A DNA stretch of 64,000 bases, taken from positions 215,472 to 279,471 of the forward strand of contig NZ_PCDP01000040.1 of the NCBI RefSeq assembly GCF_003240585.1, in the 5' to 3' direction. The notes below the pieces were generated by a model. The model was not told where the DNA came from, ran no database searches, and saw only the letters and a list, made by a program, of their open reading frames with translations. Below, piece by piece: positions 15,906 to 25,028 of the stretch (position 1 is the first letter of the stretch; every line of letters begins with the position of its first letter). Origin of the DNA: Arminella tubonensis (GTDB lineage: Bacteria; Pseudomonadota; Alphaproteobacteria; Rhizobiales; Rhizobiaceae). The translations under genes and the position numbers were made by a program.

Positions 15906-16822
15906 CCTTCTTCGAAGCCGTCCTTTTGACCATCATCACCGCGTCGACGCCACTGGTCATCGCTGCCATAGGCGAACTGGTCACCGAACGATCAGGCGTA
16001 TTGAATCTCGGCGTCGAAGGCATGATGATCATCGGCTCGGTCGGCGCATTCGTTGCGGCGCAGGTCAGTGGCTCTGCCTATGTCGGCCTTGTCGCGGGCA
16101 TAGCGGGAGGGGCGGTGTTCTCGCTGCTCTTCGCATTCCTGACGCTGACGCTCGTCGCCAACCAGGTTGCTACCGGCCTGGCGCTGACCATTATCGGTCT
16201 CGGCGCTTCCGGCATGATCGGCGAAGCCTATGTCGGCGTGCCCGGCATCCGCCTTCTACCGATCGAAATCCCGCTCTTGTCGCAGCTGCCCTACGTCGGA
16301 GCAGCCTTGTTCAAGCAGGATATCGTCTTCTACATGTCGATCATCCTGGTTGTCGCCGTCAACTGGTTCCTCTTCCGCAGCCGCGCGGGGCTGAAAATCC
16401 GCGCGATCGGCGACAATCACGGCTCGGCCCATGCGCTCGGCATCGGCGTCATCCGCACGCGCTACCTGGCAGTGATGTTCGGTGGTGCCTGTGCAGGTCT
16501 TGCCGGCGCGCAGCTGTCATTGATCTATACCCCGCAATGGACCGAGAGCATGTCCGGCGGTCGCGGCTGGATCGCGTTGGCGCTGGTCGTCTTCTCCTCC
16601 TGGAGGCCGTGGAGAATTCTGGCGGGCGGTTACCTCTTCGGCGCGGTGACAATCTTGCAGTTGCACGCGCAGGCCTTCGGGGTCGGCATTCCGTCGCAGT
16701 TCCTGTCGATGCTTCCCTATGCGGCGACGGTCGTCGTGCTTATCATCATCTCTCATAATCGGCGTATGACACTGATCAATACGCCGGCATCGCTCGGCAA
16801 GCCATTTGTGCCGGATCGGTGA
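15902..16822 (+). CDS. ABC importer permease 2, BMP/nucleoside type
   Basis: This 306-residue membrane protein of the BPD_transp_2 family has TAxGELVTERSGVLNLGVEGMM-like and GENxGSAxALGI-like signatures of the NupC/YufQ permeases; here the second reads GDNHGSAHALGIGV. It overlaps permease 1 by four bases (ATGA), as expected for a stoichiometric heterodimer. It probably pairs with permease 1 and the double ATPase. The BMP binding protein gene follows after 51 bases. Confidence 0.92.
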   Translation: MTFFEAVLLTIITASTPLVIAAIGELVTERSGVLNLGVEGMMIIGSVGAFVAAQVSGSAYVGLVAGIAGGAVFSLLFAFLTLTLVANQVATGLALTIIGLGASGMIGEAYVGVPGIRLLPIEIPLLSQLPYVGAALFKQDIVFYMSIILVVAVNWFLFRSRAGLKIRAIGDNHGSAHALGIGVIRTRYLAVMFGGACAGLAGAQLSLIYTPQWTESMSGGRGWIALALVVFSSWRPWRILAGGYLFGAVTILQLHAQAFGVGIPSQFLSMLPYAATVVVLIIISHNRRMTLINTPASLGKPFVPDR

Positions 16823-16873
16823 CAGAACGCCAAAAGACGGGTTATCAGAAACTTTCAACCAAAAGGGATCACC

Positions 16874-17947
16874 ATGAAAAAACTAGCCATTTCACTCGCT
16901 GCCACAGCAGCCCTGATCGTCGGCTTCGGCTCGGCCGCGGAAGCTGCCTCCAAGACGAAGGTCTGCTTCGTCTATGTCGGTTCCCGCACGGACGGCGGCT
17001 GGACGGAAGCTCATGAAAAGGGTCGCCTGCAGCTCCAGAAGGAATTTGGCGACAAGATCGAAACGCCGTTCCTCGAAAACGTTGCCGAAGGCCCCGACTC
17101 CGAGCGAGCAATCGAGCGTATGGCGCGTTCGGGCTGCGCGCTGGTCTTCACCACTTCGTTCGGCTACATGGACGCGACCGTCGAGGCCGCCAAGAAGTTC
17201 CCGAAGGTGAAGTTCGAGCATGCAACGGGCTTCAAGTCCGCCGACAATCTTGGAACCTACAATTCGCGCTTCTATGAAGGTCGCTACATCAGCGGCGTGA
17301 TCGCCGGCAAGCTGTCAAAGACCGGAACCGCCGGCTACATCGCAACCTTCCCGATTCCGGAAGTCGTAATGGGGATCAATGCCTTCGAACTGGGCGCGAA
17401 GTCGGTTAACCCGAACTTCAAGATGAAGGTCATCTGGGTCAACACCTGGTTCGACCCAGGCAAGGAAGCCGATGCCGCCAAGGCCCTGATCGACCAGGGC
17501 GTCGACATGCTGGCGCAGCACACCGACACGACAGCGCCGATGCAGGTCGCCGAACAGCGCAAGATCAAGGCATTCGGCCAGTCTTCGGACATGATCAAGG
17601 CTGGTCCGACTGCCCAGCTGACTTCGATCGAGGACACCTGGGGTGCCTACTACATCAAGCGCGTCCATGCGCTTCTCGACGGCACCTGGAAGGCCGAGCA
17701 GAGCTTCGACGGCCTGAAGGACGGCATCCTGACGATGGCGCCCTATACCAACATGCCTGACGACGTGAAGAAGCTGGCTCAGGATACCGAAGCCAAGATC
17801 AAGTCCGGCGAACTGGCCCCGTTCACGGGTCCGGTCAACAAGCAGGATGGCACGCCATGGCTCAAGGCCGGCGAGAAGGCTGACGACGGCGCCATCCTCG
17901 GCATGAACTTCTACGTCGAAGGCGTCGACGACAAGCTGCCGAAGTGA
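16874..17947 (+). CDS. BMP-family substrate-binding protein
   Basis: This 357-residue secreted protein has a signal peptide (about residues 1-24, cut after AAEA) and no lipobox cysteine, so it is periplasmic rather than a lipoprotein. Family marks are KVCFVYVGSRTDGGWTEAHEKG near the N-terminus of the mature protein (family core GxxxDxGW-N/E-xxH) and the HTDTTAPMQVAEQ hinge region. BMP/PnrA proteins bind purine nucleosides; the ligand here is inferred from the family. It is the last gene of the operon and ends at a strong terminator. Confidence 0.92.
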   Translation: MKKLAISLAATAALIVGFGSAAEAASKTKVCFVYVGSRTDGGWTEAHEKGRLQLQKEFGDKIETPFLENVAEGPDSERAIERMARSGCALVFTTSFGYMDATVEAAKKFPKVKFEHATGFKSADNLGTYNSRFYEGRYISGVIAGKLSKTGTAGYIATFPIPEVVMGINAFELGAKSVNPNFKMKVIWVNTWFDPGKEADAAKALIDQGVDMLAQHTDTTAPMQVAEQRKIKAFGQSSDMIKAGPTAQLTSIEDTWGAYYIKRVHALLDGTWKAEQSFDGLKDGILTMAPYTNMPDDVKKLAQDTEAKIKSGELAPFTGPVNKQDGTPWLKAGEKADDGAILGMNFYVEGVDDKLPK

Positions 17948-17972
17948 ACCATCGCCTTCTTCCGTGATTCGC

Positions 17973-18002
17973 AAAGGGCGCCCCGGTGGGCGCCCTTTTT
18001 TT
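17973..18002 (+). terminator. Terminator of the BMP-type ABC operon
   Basis: AAAGGGCGCCC (17973-17983), loop CGGT, GGGCGCCCTTT (17988-17998), followed by more T residues. This is a classical rho-independent structure 26 bases after the stop codon. Confidence 0.9.
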
Positions 18003-18062
18003 GCTGCAGTGCGTCACAAGTTCCTTATTTACAAAAGTATTACTATATGATTTTTTGAACAT

Positions 18063-18080
18063 GGCCGCGTGGAGGCGGCC
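18063..18080 (+). repeat. Leader hairpin before the ytfQ-like gene
   Basis: GGCCGC (18063-18068) and GCGGCC (18075-18080) form a 6-bp stem just ahead of the GGGAGG ribosome binding site at about 18085-18090. It may tune translation or be an operator. The AT-rich stretch 18017-18058 upstream probably holds the promoter. Confidence 0.4.
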
Positions 18081-18095
18081 CAATGGGAGGATATC

Positions 18096-19058
18096 ATGAA
18101 ATTGAAGACAGCACTCTTGAGTGCAACGATTCTGGCTGCCTGCATGTTCACCTCGGCATCGGCCGCGCAGCTCGTCGTCGGCTTCTCGCAAATCGGTTCT
18201 GAATCCGGTTGGCGCGCCGCTGAAACGACATTGACAAAGCAGCAGGCCGAAAAGCGCGGCATCGATCTGAAGTTCGCCGATGCGCAGCAGAAGCAGGAAA
18301 ACCAGATCAAGGCGATCCGCTCCTTCATCGCCCAGGGCGTCAATGCCATCCTGCTTGCCCCGGTCGTCGAAACCGGCTGGGATGACGTGCTGAAGGAAGC
18401 CAAGGAAGCCAATATCCCGGTTATCCTTCTCGACCGCACAATCAAGGCTCCTGATGACCTCTACCTGACTGCTGTTACCTCCGATCAGGTTCACGAGGGC
18501 AAAGTCGCCGGCGACTGGCTGGTAAAGACTGTTGGAACCAAGAAGTGCAACATCGTCGAGCTCCAGGGCACCACTGGTTCCTCGCCGGCAATCGCACGCA
18601 AGCAGGGCTTCGAGGAAGCGATCAAGGGCCACGACAACCTGAAGATCATTCGTAGCCAGACCGGTGACTTCACCCGCACCAAGGGTAAGGAAGTCATGGA
18701 AAGCTTCCTGAAGGCCGAGAAGGGCGGCAAGGATATCTGCGCTCTTTATGCTCACAACGACGACATGGCCGTCGGCGCCATCCAGGCGATCAAGGAAGCT
18801 GGCCTCAAGCCCGGCAAGGATATCCTGACCATCTCGATCGACTCGGTTCCTGACCTGTTCAAGGCAATGGCGGCAGGCGAAGCGAACGCTACCGTCGAGC
18901 TGACACCGAACATGGCAGGCCCGGCCTTCGACGTGCTGGATGCCTACCTCAAGGACAAGAAGCTGCCACCGAAGTGGATCCAGACCGAATCCAAGCTCTA
19001 CACTCAGGCTGACGATCCGGAAAAGGTTTACGAAGCCAAGAAGGGCCTCGGCTACTGA
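18096..19058 (+). CDS. ytfQ: Sugar ABC transporter substrate-binding protein, YtfQ-like (galactofuranose type)
   Basis: This 320-residue protein has a signal peptide (about residues 1-22, ending SASAA) and a periplasmic type I sugar-binding fold. Its core resembles E. coli YtfQ closely by recall: VGFSQIGSESGWRAAET, QQKQENQIKAIRSFIAQGV, RSQTGDFTRTKGKEVMESF and VELTPNMAGPAFD. YtfQ binds galactofuranose. Start ATG 18096 follows GGGAGG. It heads a ytfQRT-yjfF-like operon with an FCD regulator last. Substrate assignment is from similarity and gene order; a related pentose or hexose is possible. Confidence 0.9.
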   Translation: MKLKTALLSATILAACMFTSASAAQLVVGFSQIGSESGWRAAETTLTKQQAEKRGIDLKFADAQQKQENQIKAIRSFIAQGVNAILLAPVVETGWDDVLKEAKEANIPVILLDRTIKAPDDLYLTAVTSDQVHEGKVAGDWLVKTVGTKKCNIVELQGTTGSSPAIARKQGFEEAIKGHDNLKIIRSQTGDFTRTKGKEVMESFLKAEKGGKDICALYAHNDDMAVGAIQAIKEAGLKPGKDILTISIDSVPDLFKAMAAGEANATVELTPNMAGPAFDVLDAYLKDKKLPPKWIQTESKLYTQADDPEKVYEAKKGLGY

Positions 19059-19072
19059 TATTGAACCTCGAA

Positions 19073-19101
19073 CCGCACCGGTCCATCATGGACCGGTGCG
19101 G
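19073..19101 (+). promoter_or_regulatory. Intercistronic 13-bp stem-loop between ytfQ and ytfR
   Basis: CCGCACCGGTCCA (19073-19085) and TGGACCGGTGCGG (19089-19101) are perfectly complementary around a 3-base loop. No T-run follows. Such hairpins after binding-protein genes usually stabilise the 5' mRNA or attenuate the downstream ATPase and permease genes, giving excess binding protein. Confidence 0.7.
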
Positions 19102-19179
19102 AACGGCCGACGCGGCAGGTCGGACTTCATGTCCAGCGCTTCGGCATGCCTCGGCCAATATCAGGAAAATCATCGCTTC

Positions 19180-20703
19180 ATGGCTCACGATTTCGCGAAC
19201 ATTCTCGCAGCCACAGGTTTCTGCAAATATTTCCCCGGTTCCACCGCGCTGGATCATGTCGACTTCACGCTGCGGCGCGGCGAGGTGCATGCGCTTCTCG
19301 GCGAGAACGGAGCTGGCAAATCGACGCTGATTAAATGCATGACCGGTGCATACCACCGCGACGCGGGCAGCCTCGTCCTCGACGGAACTGAAATTGATCC
19401 GCATGACACGCTGGCGGCACAGAAGCTCGGTATCGGCACTGTGTATCAGGAGGTCAATCTTCTCCCAAATCTGAGCGTGGCAGAAAACCTCTATCTCGGT
19501 CGACAGCCCCGCCGCCTCGGCTTGGTAAGCAATCGCGATATGAACCGTCAGGCCCGTCATTTGCTCGAGCCCTATGGCATCGATATCGACGTGACTGCTC
19601 AGCTCGACCGCTTTTCAGTTGCTATCCAGCAGGTGATCGCGATCGCGCGCGCCGTCGATCTCTCGGGCAAGGTTCTCATTCTCGACGAACCGACCGCCAG
19701 TCTCGATACGCAGGAAGTGGCGATGCTCTTCAGCATCATACGTAACTTGAAGAACAGGGGTTTGGGAATTGTTTTCATTACGCACTTCCTCGAGCAGGTC
19801 TACGAGATCAGTGACCGCATCACCGTCCTGCGCAACGGACGGTTGGTCGGCACGAGGGAGACGGCGGGTCTGGATCGCCAAACCTTGATCGGCATGATGC
19901 TTGGTCGCGAACTCGCCCATGCGGAAGCCGCCGCAAAGCAGACGACCACCACCAGAGGCCCCGTCAAATATCGCTTTGCCAATTTCGGAAAGCGCGGAAA
20001 GATCAAGCCATTCGATCTCGAGGTTCGTGTCGGGGAAGTTGTCGGCATTGCCGGTCTGCTTGGTTCGGGAAGAACGGAAACCGCCGAAGTGATGTTCGGC
20101 GTCGAGCGGGCGGATAGCGGCGAGGCAACGATAGACGACAGGCCCATCGCCTTGCCCGGACCCCGCGCCGCCATCAAGAACGGCTTCGGTTTCTGCCCGG
20201 AAGATAGAAAGACCGACGGCATCATCGGCGATCTGTCGATCAGGGAGAATATCGTCATGGCGCTCCAGGCTCGCCGCGGCTGGGCGCGTCGCCTTTCCAG
20301 GGGTGAGCAGAATTCGCTTGCGGACCATTACATCAAGGCACTCGATATACGCACCACGGACCGCGAAAAACCGATCCGGCTGTTATCGGGGGGCAACCAG
20401 CAGAAAGTCATCCTCGCGCGTTGGCTGGCGACTAACCCAAGTTTCCTCATCCTCGACGAACCGACCCGCGGCATCGACGTTGGAGCCCACGCCGAGATCA
20501 TCCACCTCATCGAGAATTTGTGCCGGCAGGGAATGTCACTGGTCGTGATTTCTTCGGAGCTTGAGGAACTTGTCGCCTACAGCTCGCGCGTCATCGTATT
20601 GCGGGACCGGGAACACATTGCCGAGCTTGCAGGAGAGAATATCTCTGCAAGCCATATCATCGATGCGATTGCGGCATCCCACACCGAAAGGGAGGATGCA
20701 TGA
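19180..20703 (+). CDS. ytfR: Sugar ABC transporter ATP-binding protein, YtfR-like
   Basis: This 507-residue double ATPase has a first domain with Walker A GENGAGKST, signature DRFSVAIQQVIAIARAV and Walker B VLILDEPTASLD. The second has GLLGSGRTE, LLSGGNQQKVILARWL and FLILDEPTRGID. The ribosome binding site is weak (AGGAAAA about 11 bases ahead), and the frame is open upstream through the ytfQ 3' end. The Met at 19180 (MAHDFANILAATG) was chosen because it starts just before the ABC domain. It energises the YtfT/YjfF-like permeases that follow with 4-base overlaps. Confidence 0.9.
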   Translation: MAHDFANILAATGFCKYFPGSTALDHVDFTLRRGEVHALLGENGAGKSTLIKCMTGAYHRDAGSLVLDGTEIDPHDTLAAQKLGIGTVYQEVNLLPNLSVAENLYLGRQPRRLGLVSNRDMNRQARHLLEPYGIDIDVTAQLDRFSVAIQQVIAIARAVDLSGKVLILDEPTASLDTQEVAMLFSIIRNLKNRGLGIVFITHFLEQVYEISDRITVLRNGRLVGTRETAGLDRQTLIGMMLGRELAHAEAAAKQTTTTRGPVKYRFANFGKRGKIKPFDLEVRVGEVVGIAGLLGSGRTETAEVMFGVERADSGEATIDDRPIALPGPRAAIKNGFGFCPEDRKTDGIIGDLSIRENIVMALQARRGWARRLSRGEQNSLADHYIKALDIRTTDREKPIRLLSGGNQQKVILARWLATNPSFLILDEPTRGIDVGAHAEIIHLIENLCRQGMSLVVISSELEELVAYSSRVIVLRDREHIAELAGENISASHIIDAIAASHTEREDA

Positions 20704-21728
20704 GCCCCTCGCTGAAAGCCTTGCTTGTCCGCCTCACGCCTCAGTTGATCGCACTCGCTGCCATTCTTCTGTTGAATTTCATAATGTTCCCGCGGTTTTT
20801 TCATTTGGAAATTCAGAATGAGAGGCTGTATGGGAGCCTGATCGACGTGCTCAATCGTGGTGCTCCCGTCGCACTCCTGGCGATCGGCATGACGCTGGTC
20901 ATAGCCACGAAGGGCATCGACCTCTCGGTTGGAGCGGTCATTGCCATCTGCGGGGCGGTTGCCGCGTCCTCGATCGTCTCTGGCAATTCGCTGGCCTACA
21001 CGCTTGTCCTAGCTCTCGGCACTGGGTTGCTCTGCGGGCTGTGGAACGGTTTCCTCGTTGCCATCCTCGACATCCAGCCGATCATCGCAACACTCGTCCT
21101 GATGGTCGCCGGTCGCGGCATCGCCCAGCTGATCACCGAGGGCGTCATCCTGACGTTCAACAATGACGGGCTGACTTTCTTCGGTAGCGGCTCCTTCGCC
21201 TGGCTCCCCATGCCGGTCGTCATCTGGCTGCTGGCGGGGCTCGCGGTCATCCTGCTCGTCCGGCGCACGGCGCTCGGCATGCTCGTCGAGGCGATCGGCA
21301 TCAACCGGCGCGCCAGCACGCTGGCGGGGATCCAGACGCCCGTCCTGCTGATCGCGGTCTATGTCCTGAGCGGCCTGTGCGCCTCCGTCGCCGGTATCAT
21401 CGTTGCAGCCGACATCAAGGGGGCGGACGCCAACAATGCGGGCCTCTGGCTTGAGCTGGATGCGATCCTCGCAGTCGTTGTCGGTGGCAACTCGTTGCTC
21501 GGCGGTCGCTTCAGCATCCTTGGCTCACTGATCGGAGCGATGATCATCCAGTCCGTCAACACCGGCATCCTGCTCTCCGGTTTCCCGCCGGAATTCAATC
21601 TGGTGATCAAGGCGGTGATCGTCATCATTATCCTGGTCATTCAGTCGCCGGCCCTCCAGTCCGCTGCTGTCTTCTTCAGCCGCAAGCCGGAAGGCCGACC
21701 GAGCATTCAAGAGGAGCGCGCGAAATGA
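20700..21728 (+). CDS. ytfT: Sugar ABC transporter permease, YtfT-like
   Basis: This 342-residue membrane protein of the RbsC/BPD_transp_2 family has about ten helices, with GMTLVIATKGIDLSVGAV and VVVGGNSLLGGRFSILGSLIGA as the family signature segments. It overlaps the ATPase gene by four bases (ATGA). It probably forms a heterodimer with the next permease to move galactofuranose or a similar sugar across the inner membrane. Confidence 0.92.
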   Translation: MSPSLKALLVRLTPQLIALAAILLLNFIMFPRFFHLEIQNERLYGSLIDVLNRGAPVALLAIGMTLVIATKGIDLSVGAVIAICGAVAASSIVSGNSLAYTLVLALGTGLLCGLWNGFLVAILDIQPIIATLVLMVAGRGIAQLITEGVILTFNNDGLTFFGSGSFAWLPMPVVIWLLAGLAVILLVRRTALGMLVEAIGINRRASTLAGIQTPVLLIAVYVLSGLCASVAGIIVAADIKGADANNAGLWLELDAILAVVVGGNSLLGGRFSILGSLIGAMIIQSVNTGILLSGFPPEFNLVIKAVIVIIILVIQSPALQSAAVFFSRKPEGRPSIQEERAK

Positions 21729-22693
21729 ACTCGAAATACCTGCCGCTGCTTGCGACCATCGTCATCTTCATTGTCGCCTATGCCGCCTGCGCGCTGCAAT
21801 ATCCGACCATCCTGTCGACCCGGGTTGTCGGCAACCTCCTGACGGACAATGCCTTTCTCGGCATCGCAGCAGTCGGGATGACCTTCGTGATCATATCGGG
21901 TGGCATCGACCTGTCGATCGGCTCGGTGATCGCATTCACCGGTGTCTTCCTTGCGGTGATCCTGCAAAAGACCTCGATCCACCCGCTCGCGGCCTTCGTC
22001 CTCGTTCTGGCCATTACCACGGCGTTCGGGGCCGCCATGGGCGCGATCATCCACTATCTGAAAATGCCGCCCTTCATAGTGACGCTGGCCGGCATGTTCC
22101 TGGCGCGGGGCATGGCCTTCGTCATGTCCATCGACAGCATCCCCATCGACCATGCGTTCTACGCCCAGCTGACGGGCCTCTACTACAAGATGCCCGGAGG
22201 AGGGCGCTTGACGTTGATCGGCGGCGTGATGCTTCTGGTCTTTGCGGTCGGCATCGTCCTTGCCCAGCGCACGCGCTTCGGCGCCAACGTCTACGCGCTC
22301 GGCGGCGGAGTGCAGACGGCGGAGTTGATGGGGGTGCCGGTGGCACGCACGACCATCCAGATATACGCACTTTCGGGCTTCCTGGCCGGTCTATCCGGAA
22401 TCGTTTTTTCGCTTTATACCTCCGCAGGATACTCACTGGCGGCGGTCGGCGTCGAGCTCGACGCTATCGCTGCAGTGGTTATCGGGGGGACGTTGCTGAC
22501 CGGCGGCGCGGGGTTCGTAGGAGGAACCCTCATCGGCATTCTCATTCAGGGCTTGATTCAGACCTACATCACTTTCGACGGCTCGCTTTCCAGCTGGTGG
22601 ACGAAAATCTTGATTGGACTTCTGCTCTTCGCGTTCATCCTGATGCAGAAAGGCCTGCTTCTTCTCTCCCGTGTCGACCGGAAATATGCCTGA
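21725..22693 (+). CDS. yjfF: Sugar ABC transporter permease, YjfF-like
   Basis: This 322-residue permease is of the same family as its upstream partner, with GMTFVIISGGIDLSIGSV and AVVIGGTLLTGGAGFVGGTL segments. It overlaps the YtfT-like gene by four bases (ATGA). Two distinct permease genes rather than one homodimeric RbsC-like permease is the gene arrangement known for the E. coli galactofuranose system, which supports the operon assignment. Confidence 0.92.
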   Translation: MNSKYLPLLATIVIFIVAYAACALQYPTILSTRVVGNLLTDNAFLGIAAVGMTFVIISGGIDLSIGSVIAFTGVFLAVILQKTSIHPLAAFVLVLAITTAFGAAMGAIIHYLKMPPFIVTLAGMFLARGMAFVMSIDSIPIDHAFYAQLTGLYYKMPGGGRLTLIGGVMLLVFAVGIVLAQRTRFGANVYALGGGVQTAELMGVPVARTTIQIYALSGFLAGLSGIVFSLYTSAGYSLAAVGVELDAIAAVVIGGTLLTGGAGFVGGTLIGILIQGLIQTYITFDGSLSSWWTKILIGLLLFAFILMQKGLLLLSRVDRKYA

Positions 22694-22708
22694 GGGAGGA
22701 CGAGGCGC

Positions 22709-23449
22709 TTGCGCAATAGATTGCTTGAGGCACAACGAGCGGGAGGCAAGACCCGGACCAGTCACGCGCAGGTCGTGGATGATCTCGGTAAAGGGATCAT
22801 TTCGGGTGCTTTCCCGATCGGCAGCGTTCTGCCAGGCGATGCCGAGCTGGTGCAGCGTTTCAAGGTATCGCGGACCGTCCTGCGTGAAAGCATGAAAACG
22901 CTGGCCGCCAAGGGTCTCGTCGTTCCGAGAGCCCGCGTCGGCACCAAGGTCACGGAGCGAACCCGCTGGAACATGTTCGACAGCGATGTTCTGACATGGC
23001 ACTTCGAAAGCGGTGTCGATCAGGAATTCCTGCTGCATCTCTATGATGTTCGGTTGGCTTTCGAGCCTTTCGCAGCCGGCCTCGTCGCCGAGCGGGCCGG
23101 CGCGGACGAGATCGAGGCTTTGCGGCTGCTCGCGGAAGACATGGCGTCATCGGACCACACGACCGACAGCCTGGCCGTGGCCGATCTCCGATTTCACCTT
23201 GCTATCGCCGAAGCCTCTCACAATCCTTTCATGCGCACCCTTGGCAGCCTCATCGAGGCGGCGCTGGTAGGCATGTTCCGTATGAGCGCGCCGCCGTCCG
23301 GATTCAGCGATATCTCCACTACGCATATGCGGATCGTCGACGCTATCGTCGCAGGCGATGGCGCGGCGGCCCGCAAGGCTATGGAAGCTGTCATTCTCGA
23401 CGGCAGGGATCGTATTCTGGGAGGTTTTCGCGCCTCTCCGCGCAAATAG
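22709..23449 (+). CDS. GntR-family regulator, FCD (FadR) subfamily
   Basis: This 246-residue protein has an N-terminal winged helix (about residues 15-85, with VSRTVLRESMKTLAAKGLV) and an FCD domain that keeps the DLRFHLAIAEASHN metal/ligand motif and a second His in TTHMRIVDAI. It starts with TTG at 22709 behind GGGAGGA. It lies 15 bases after the last permease gene, so it is the final gene of the sugar-transport operon and probably its local repressor, relieved by a sugar acid or the transported sugar. No operator could be defined with confidence. Confidence 0.87.
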   Translation: MRNRLLEAQRAGGKTRTSHAQVVDDLGKGIISGAFPIGSVLPGDAELVQRFKVSRTVLRESMKTLAAKGLVVPRARVGTKVTERTRWNMFDSDVLTWHFESGVDQEFLLHLYDVRLAFEPFAAGLVAERAGADEIEALRLLAEDMASSDHTTDSLAVADLRFHLAIAEASHNPFMRTLGSLIEAALVGMFRMSAPPSGFSDISTTHMRIVDAIVAGDGAAARKAMEAVILDGRDRILGGFRASPRK

Positions 23450-23549
23450 CCCGACCGATTTTCACCTTGGTTCCAGCTCCGACAAGCTGCTATGAGACGG
23501 CAGATCGGAACGCCTGGCTTTAAACCACCTGATTCATCGGAGCTTCGAC

Positions 23550-24905
23550 ATGACCCGCACCTGCCTTGCCATCATCCTTGCCGCCGGCGACAGCACACGC
23601 ATGAAATCGTCGATGTCGAAAGTCCTGCACCCCATCGCCGGTCGGCCAATGATTGCTCACGTCGTCGAAGCGATATCCAGGACGGATATTTCGACCGCGG
23701 CTTTGGTTGTCGGCCGCAATGCCGGAGAGGTGACTTCGGCGGCAAGTGTTGCCGGTATCAAGGTGGAATCTTTTTTGCAGAAAGAACGGCTCGGCACCGG
23801 CCATGCGGTGCTCGCCGCCCGGGATGCCATTGCCGTTGGTTATGACGACATCCTGGTTGCCTACGGAGACGTCCCGCTCATCACCGACGGCCCCTTGCGC
23901 GCTGCTCGCCAGGGCCTGGCCGACGGCGCCGATGTTGTCGTCATCGGCTTTCACACCGATCGGCCGACCGGCTACGGCCGGTTGCTGGTCAAGGACGACG
24001 AACTTATCGCGATCCGCGAAGAAAAGGATGCCACGGACGCCGAGCGGACTGTCACCTGGTGCAACAGCGGTCTGATGGCAATCAACGGCCGCAAGGCACT
24101 CGAGCTTCTCGACCACATCCGCAACGATAATGCCAAGAGCGAATTCTACCTGACGGATCTCGTCGAGATCGCCCGTTCGCTCGGCGGACGTGCCGTTGCG
24201 GTCGACGCGCCGGAACAGGAACTGACCGGCTGCAACAATCGTGCCGAACTCGCCGTAATCGAGCGTCTTTGGCAGGAACGCCGCCGACACGAACTGATGC
24301 TGTCGGGCGTCAGCATGATCGCGCCTGAAACCGTCTTCCTCGCCTACGACACGGTCATAGGTCTGGATGTGCTGATCGAGCCGAATGTGGTCTTCGGCCC
24401 CGGCGCCGTTATCGATAGCGGCGCCGTTATCCATGCCTTCTCCCATATCGAAGGCGCTCATGTCAGTGCCGGCGCGACGGTGGGGCCGTTCGCGCGCCTG
24501 CGTCCCGGAGCCGATCTGGCCGACGGTTCGAAGGTCGGCAATTTCTGCGAGGTCAAGAACGCCAGGATCGGAGAGGGCGCCAAGGTGAGCCACCTCACCT
24601 ATATCGGCGACGCCACCATCGGCGCAGGCAGCAATATCGGCGCAGGCACGATCACCTGCAACTACGATGGCGTCAACAAATACGAGACGCATATCGGCAA
24701 GAGCGCATTCGTCGGTTCCAACTCCTCGCTCGTAGCGCCCGTGACGATCGGCGACGGAGCTTACATCGCGTCGGGGAGCGTCATCACGGAAGACGTCCCG
24801 CCTGACGCTCTGGCACTTGGCCGAGCACGGCAGGAGATGAAGCCGGGTAGGGCGAAGGTCATTCGCGAACGTGCTTTGGCCCTCAAGGCTGCCAGGAAGC
24901 GGTGA
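23550..24905 (+). CDS. glmU: Bifunctional UDP-GlcNAc pyrophosphorylase / glucosamine-1-phosphate acetyltransferase
   Basis: This 451-residue protein has an N-terminal nucleotidyltransferase domain that starts MTRTCLAIILAAGDSTRMKS and continues to KVLHPIAGRP, and a C-terminal left-handed beta-helix of hexapeptide repeats with NFCEVKNARIGEGAKVSHL and GAGTITCNYDGVNKY. GlmU acetylates GlcN-1-P and couples it to UTP, giving UDP-GlcNAc for peptidoglycan and LPS. The nucleotide loop reads GDSTR rather than the common GxGTR, and MSK replaces the usual PK, which I think is normal for rhizobia. It is followed by glmS on the same strand, 123 bases on. Confidence 0.96.
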   Translation: MTRTCLAIILAAGDSTRMKSSMSKVLHPIAGRPMIAHVVEAISRTDISTAALVVGRNAGEVTSAASVAGIKVESFLQKERLGTGHAVLAARDAIAVGYDDILVAYGDVPLITDGPLRAARQGLADGADVVVIGFHTDRPTGYGRLLVKDDELIAIREEKDATDAERTVTWCNSGLMAINGRKALELLDHIRNDNAKSEFYLTDLVEIARSLGGRAVAVDAPEQELTGCNNRAELAVIERLWQERRRHELMLSGVSMIAPETVFLAYDTVIGLDVLIEPNVVFGPGAVIDSGAVIHAFSHIEGAHVSAGATVGPFARLRPGADLADGSKVGNFCEVKNARIGEGAKVSHLTYIGDATIGAGSNIGAGTITCNYDGVNKYETHIGKSAFVGSNSSLVAPVTIGDGAYIASGSVITEDVPPDALALGRARQEMKPGRAKVIRERALALKAARKR

Positions 24906-25028
24906 CCTAAGTCTAAAGGTTATGATCGCGTAACGATCAGAAACCGAAAGTGACCATCGTCCCAATTGTGAAAACTGATAGAATCATTAGGACTTGCCTC
25001 AGCGTCAGGGCCGGATGGAGAGTGCTTT

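Noticed and set aside
23520..24965. A 481-residue open frame antisense to glmU
   Set aside because: It mirrors glmU codon positions, is rich in Asp/Val/Arg as expected of an antisense frame, and has no known motif.
24906..25028. Possible glmS ribozyme or riboswitch in the glmS leader
   Set aside because: The leader is only 123 bases with one short dyad (TGATCG-N5-CGATCA) and does not resemble the ribozyme, which is known from Gram-positive bacteria.
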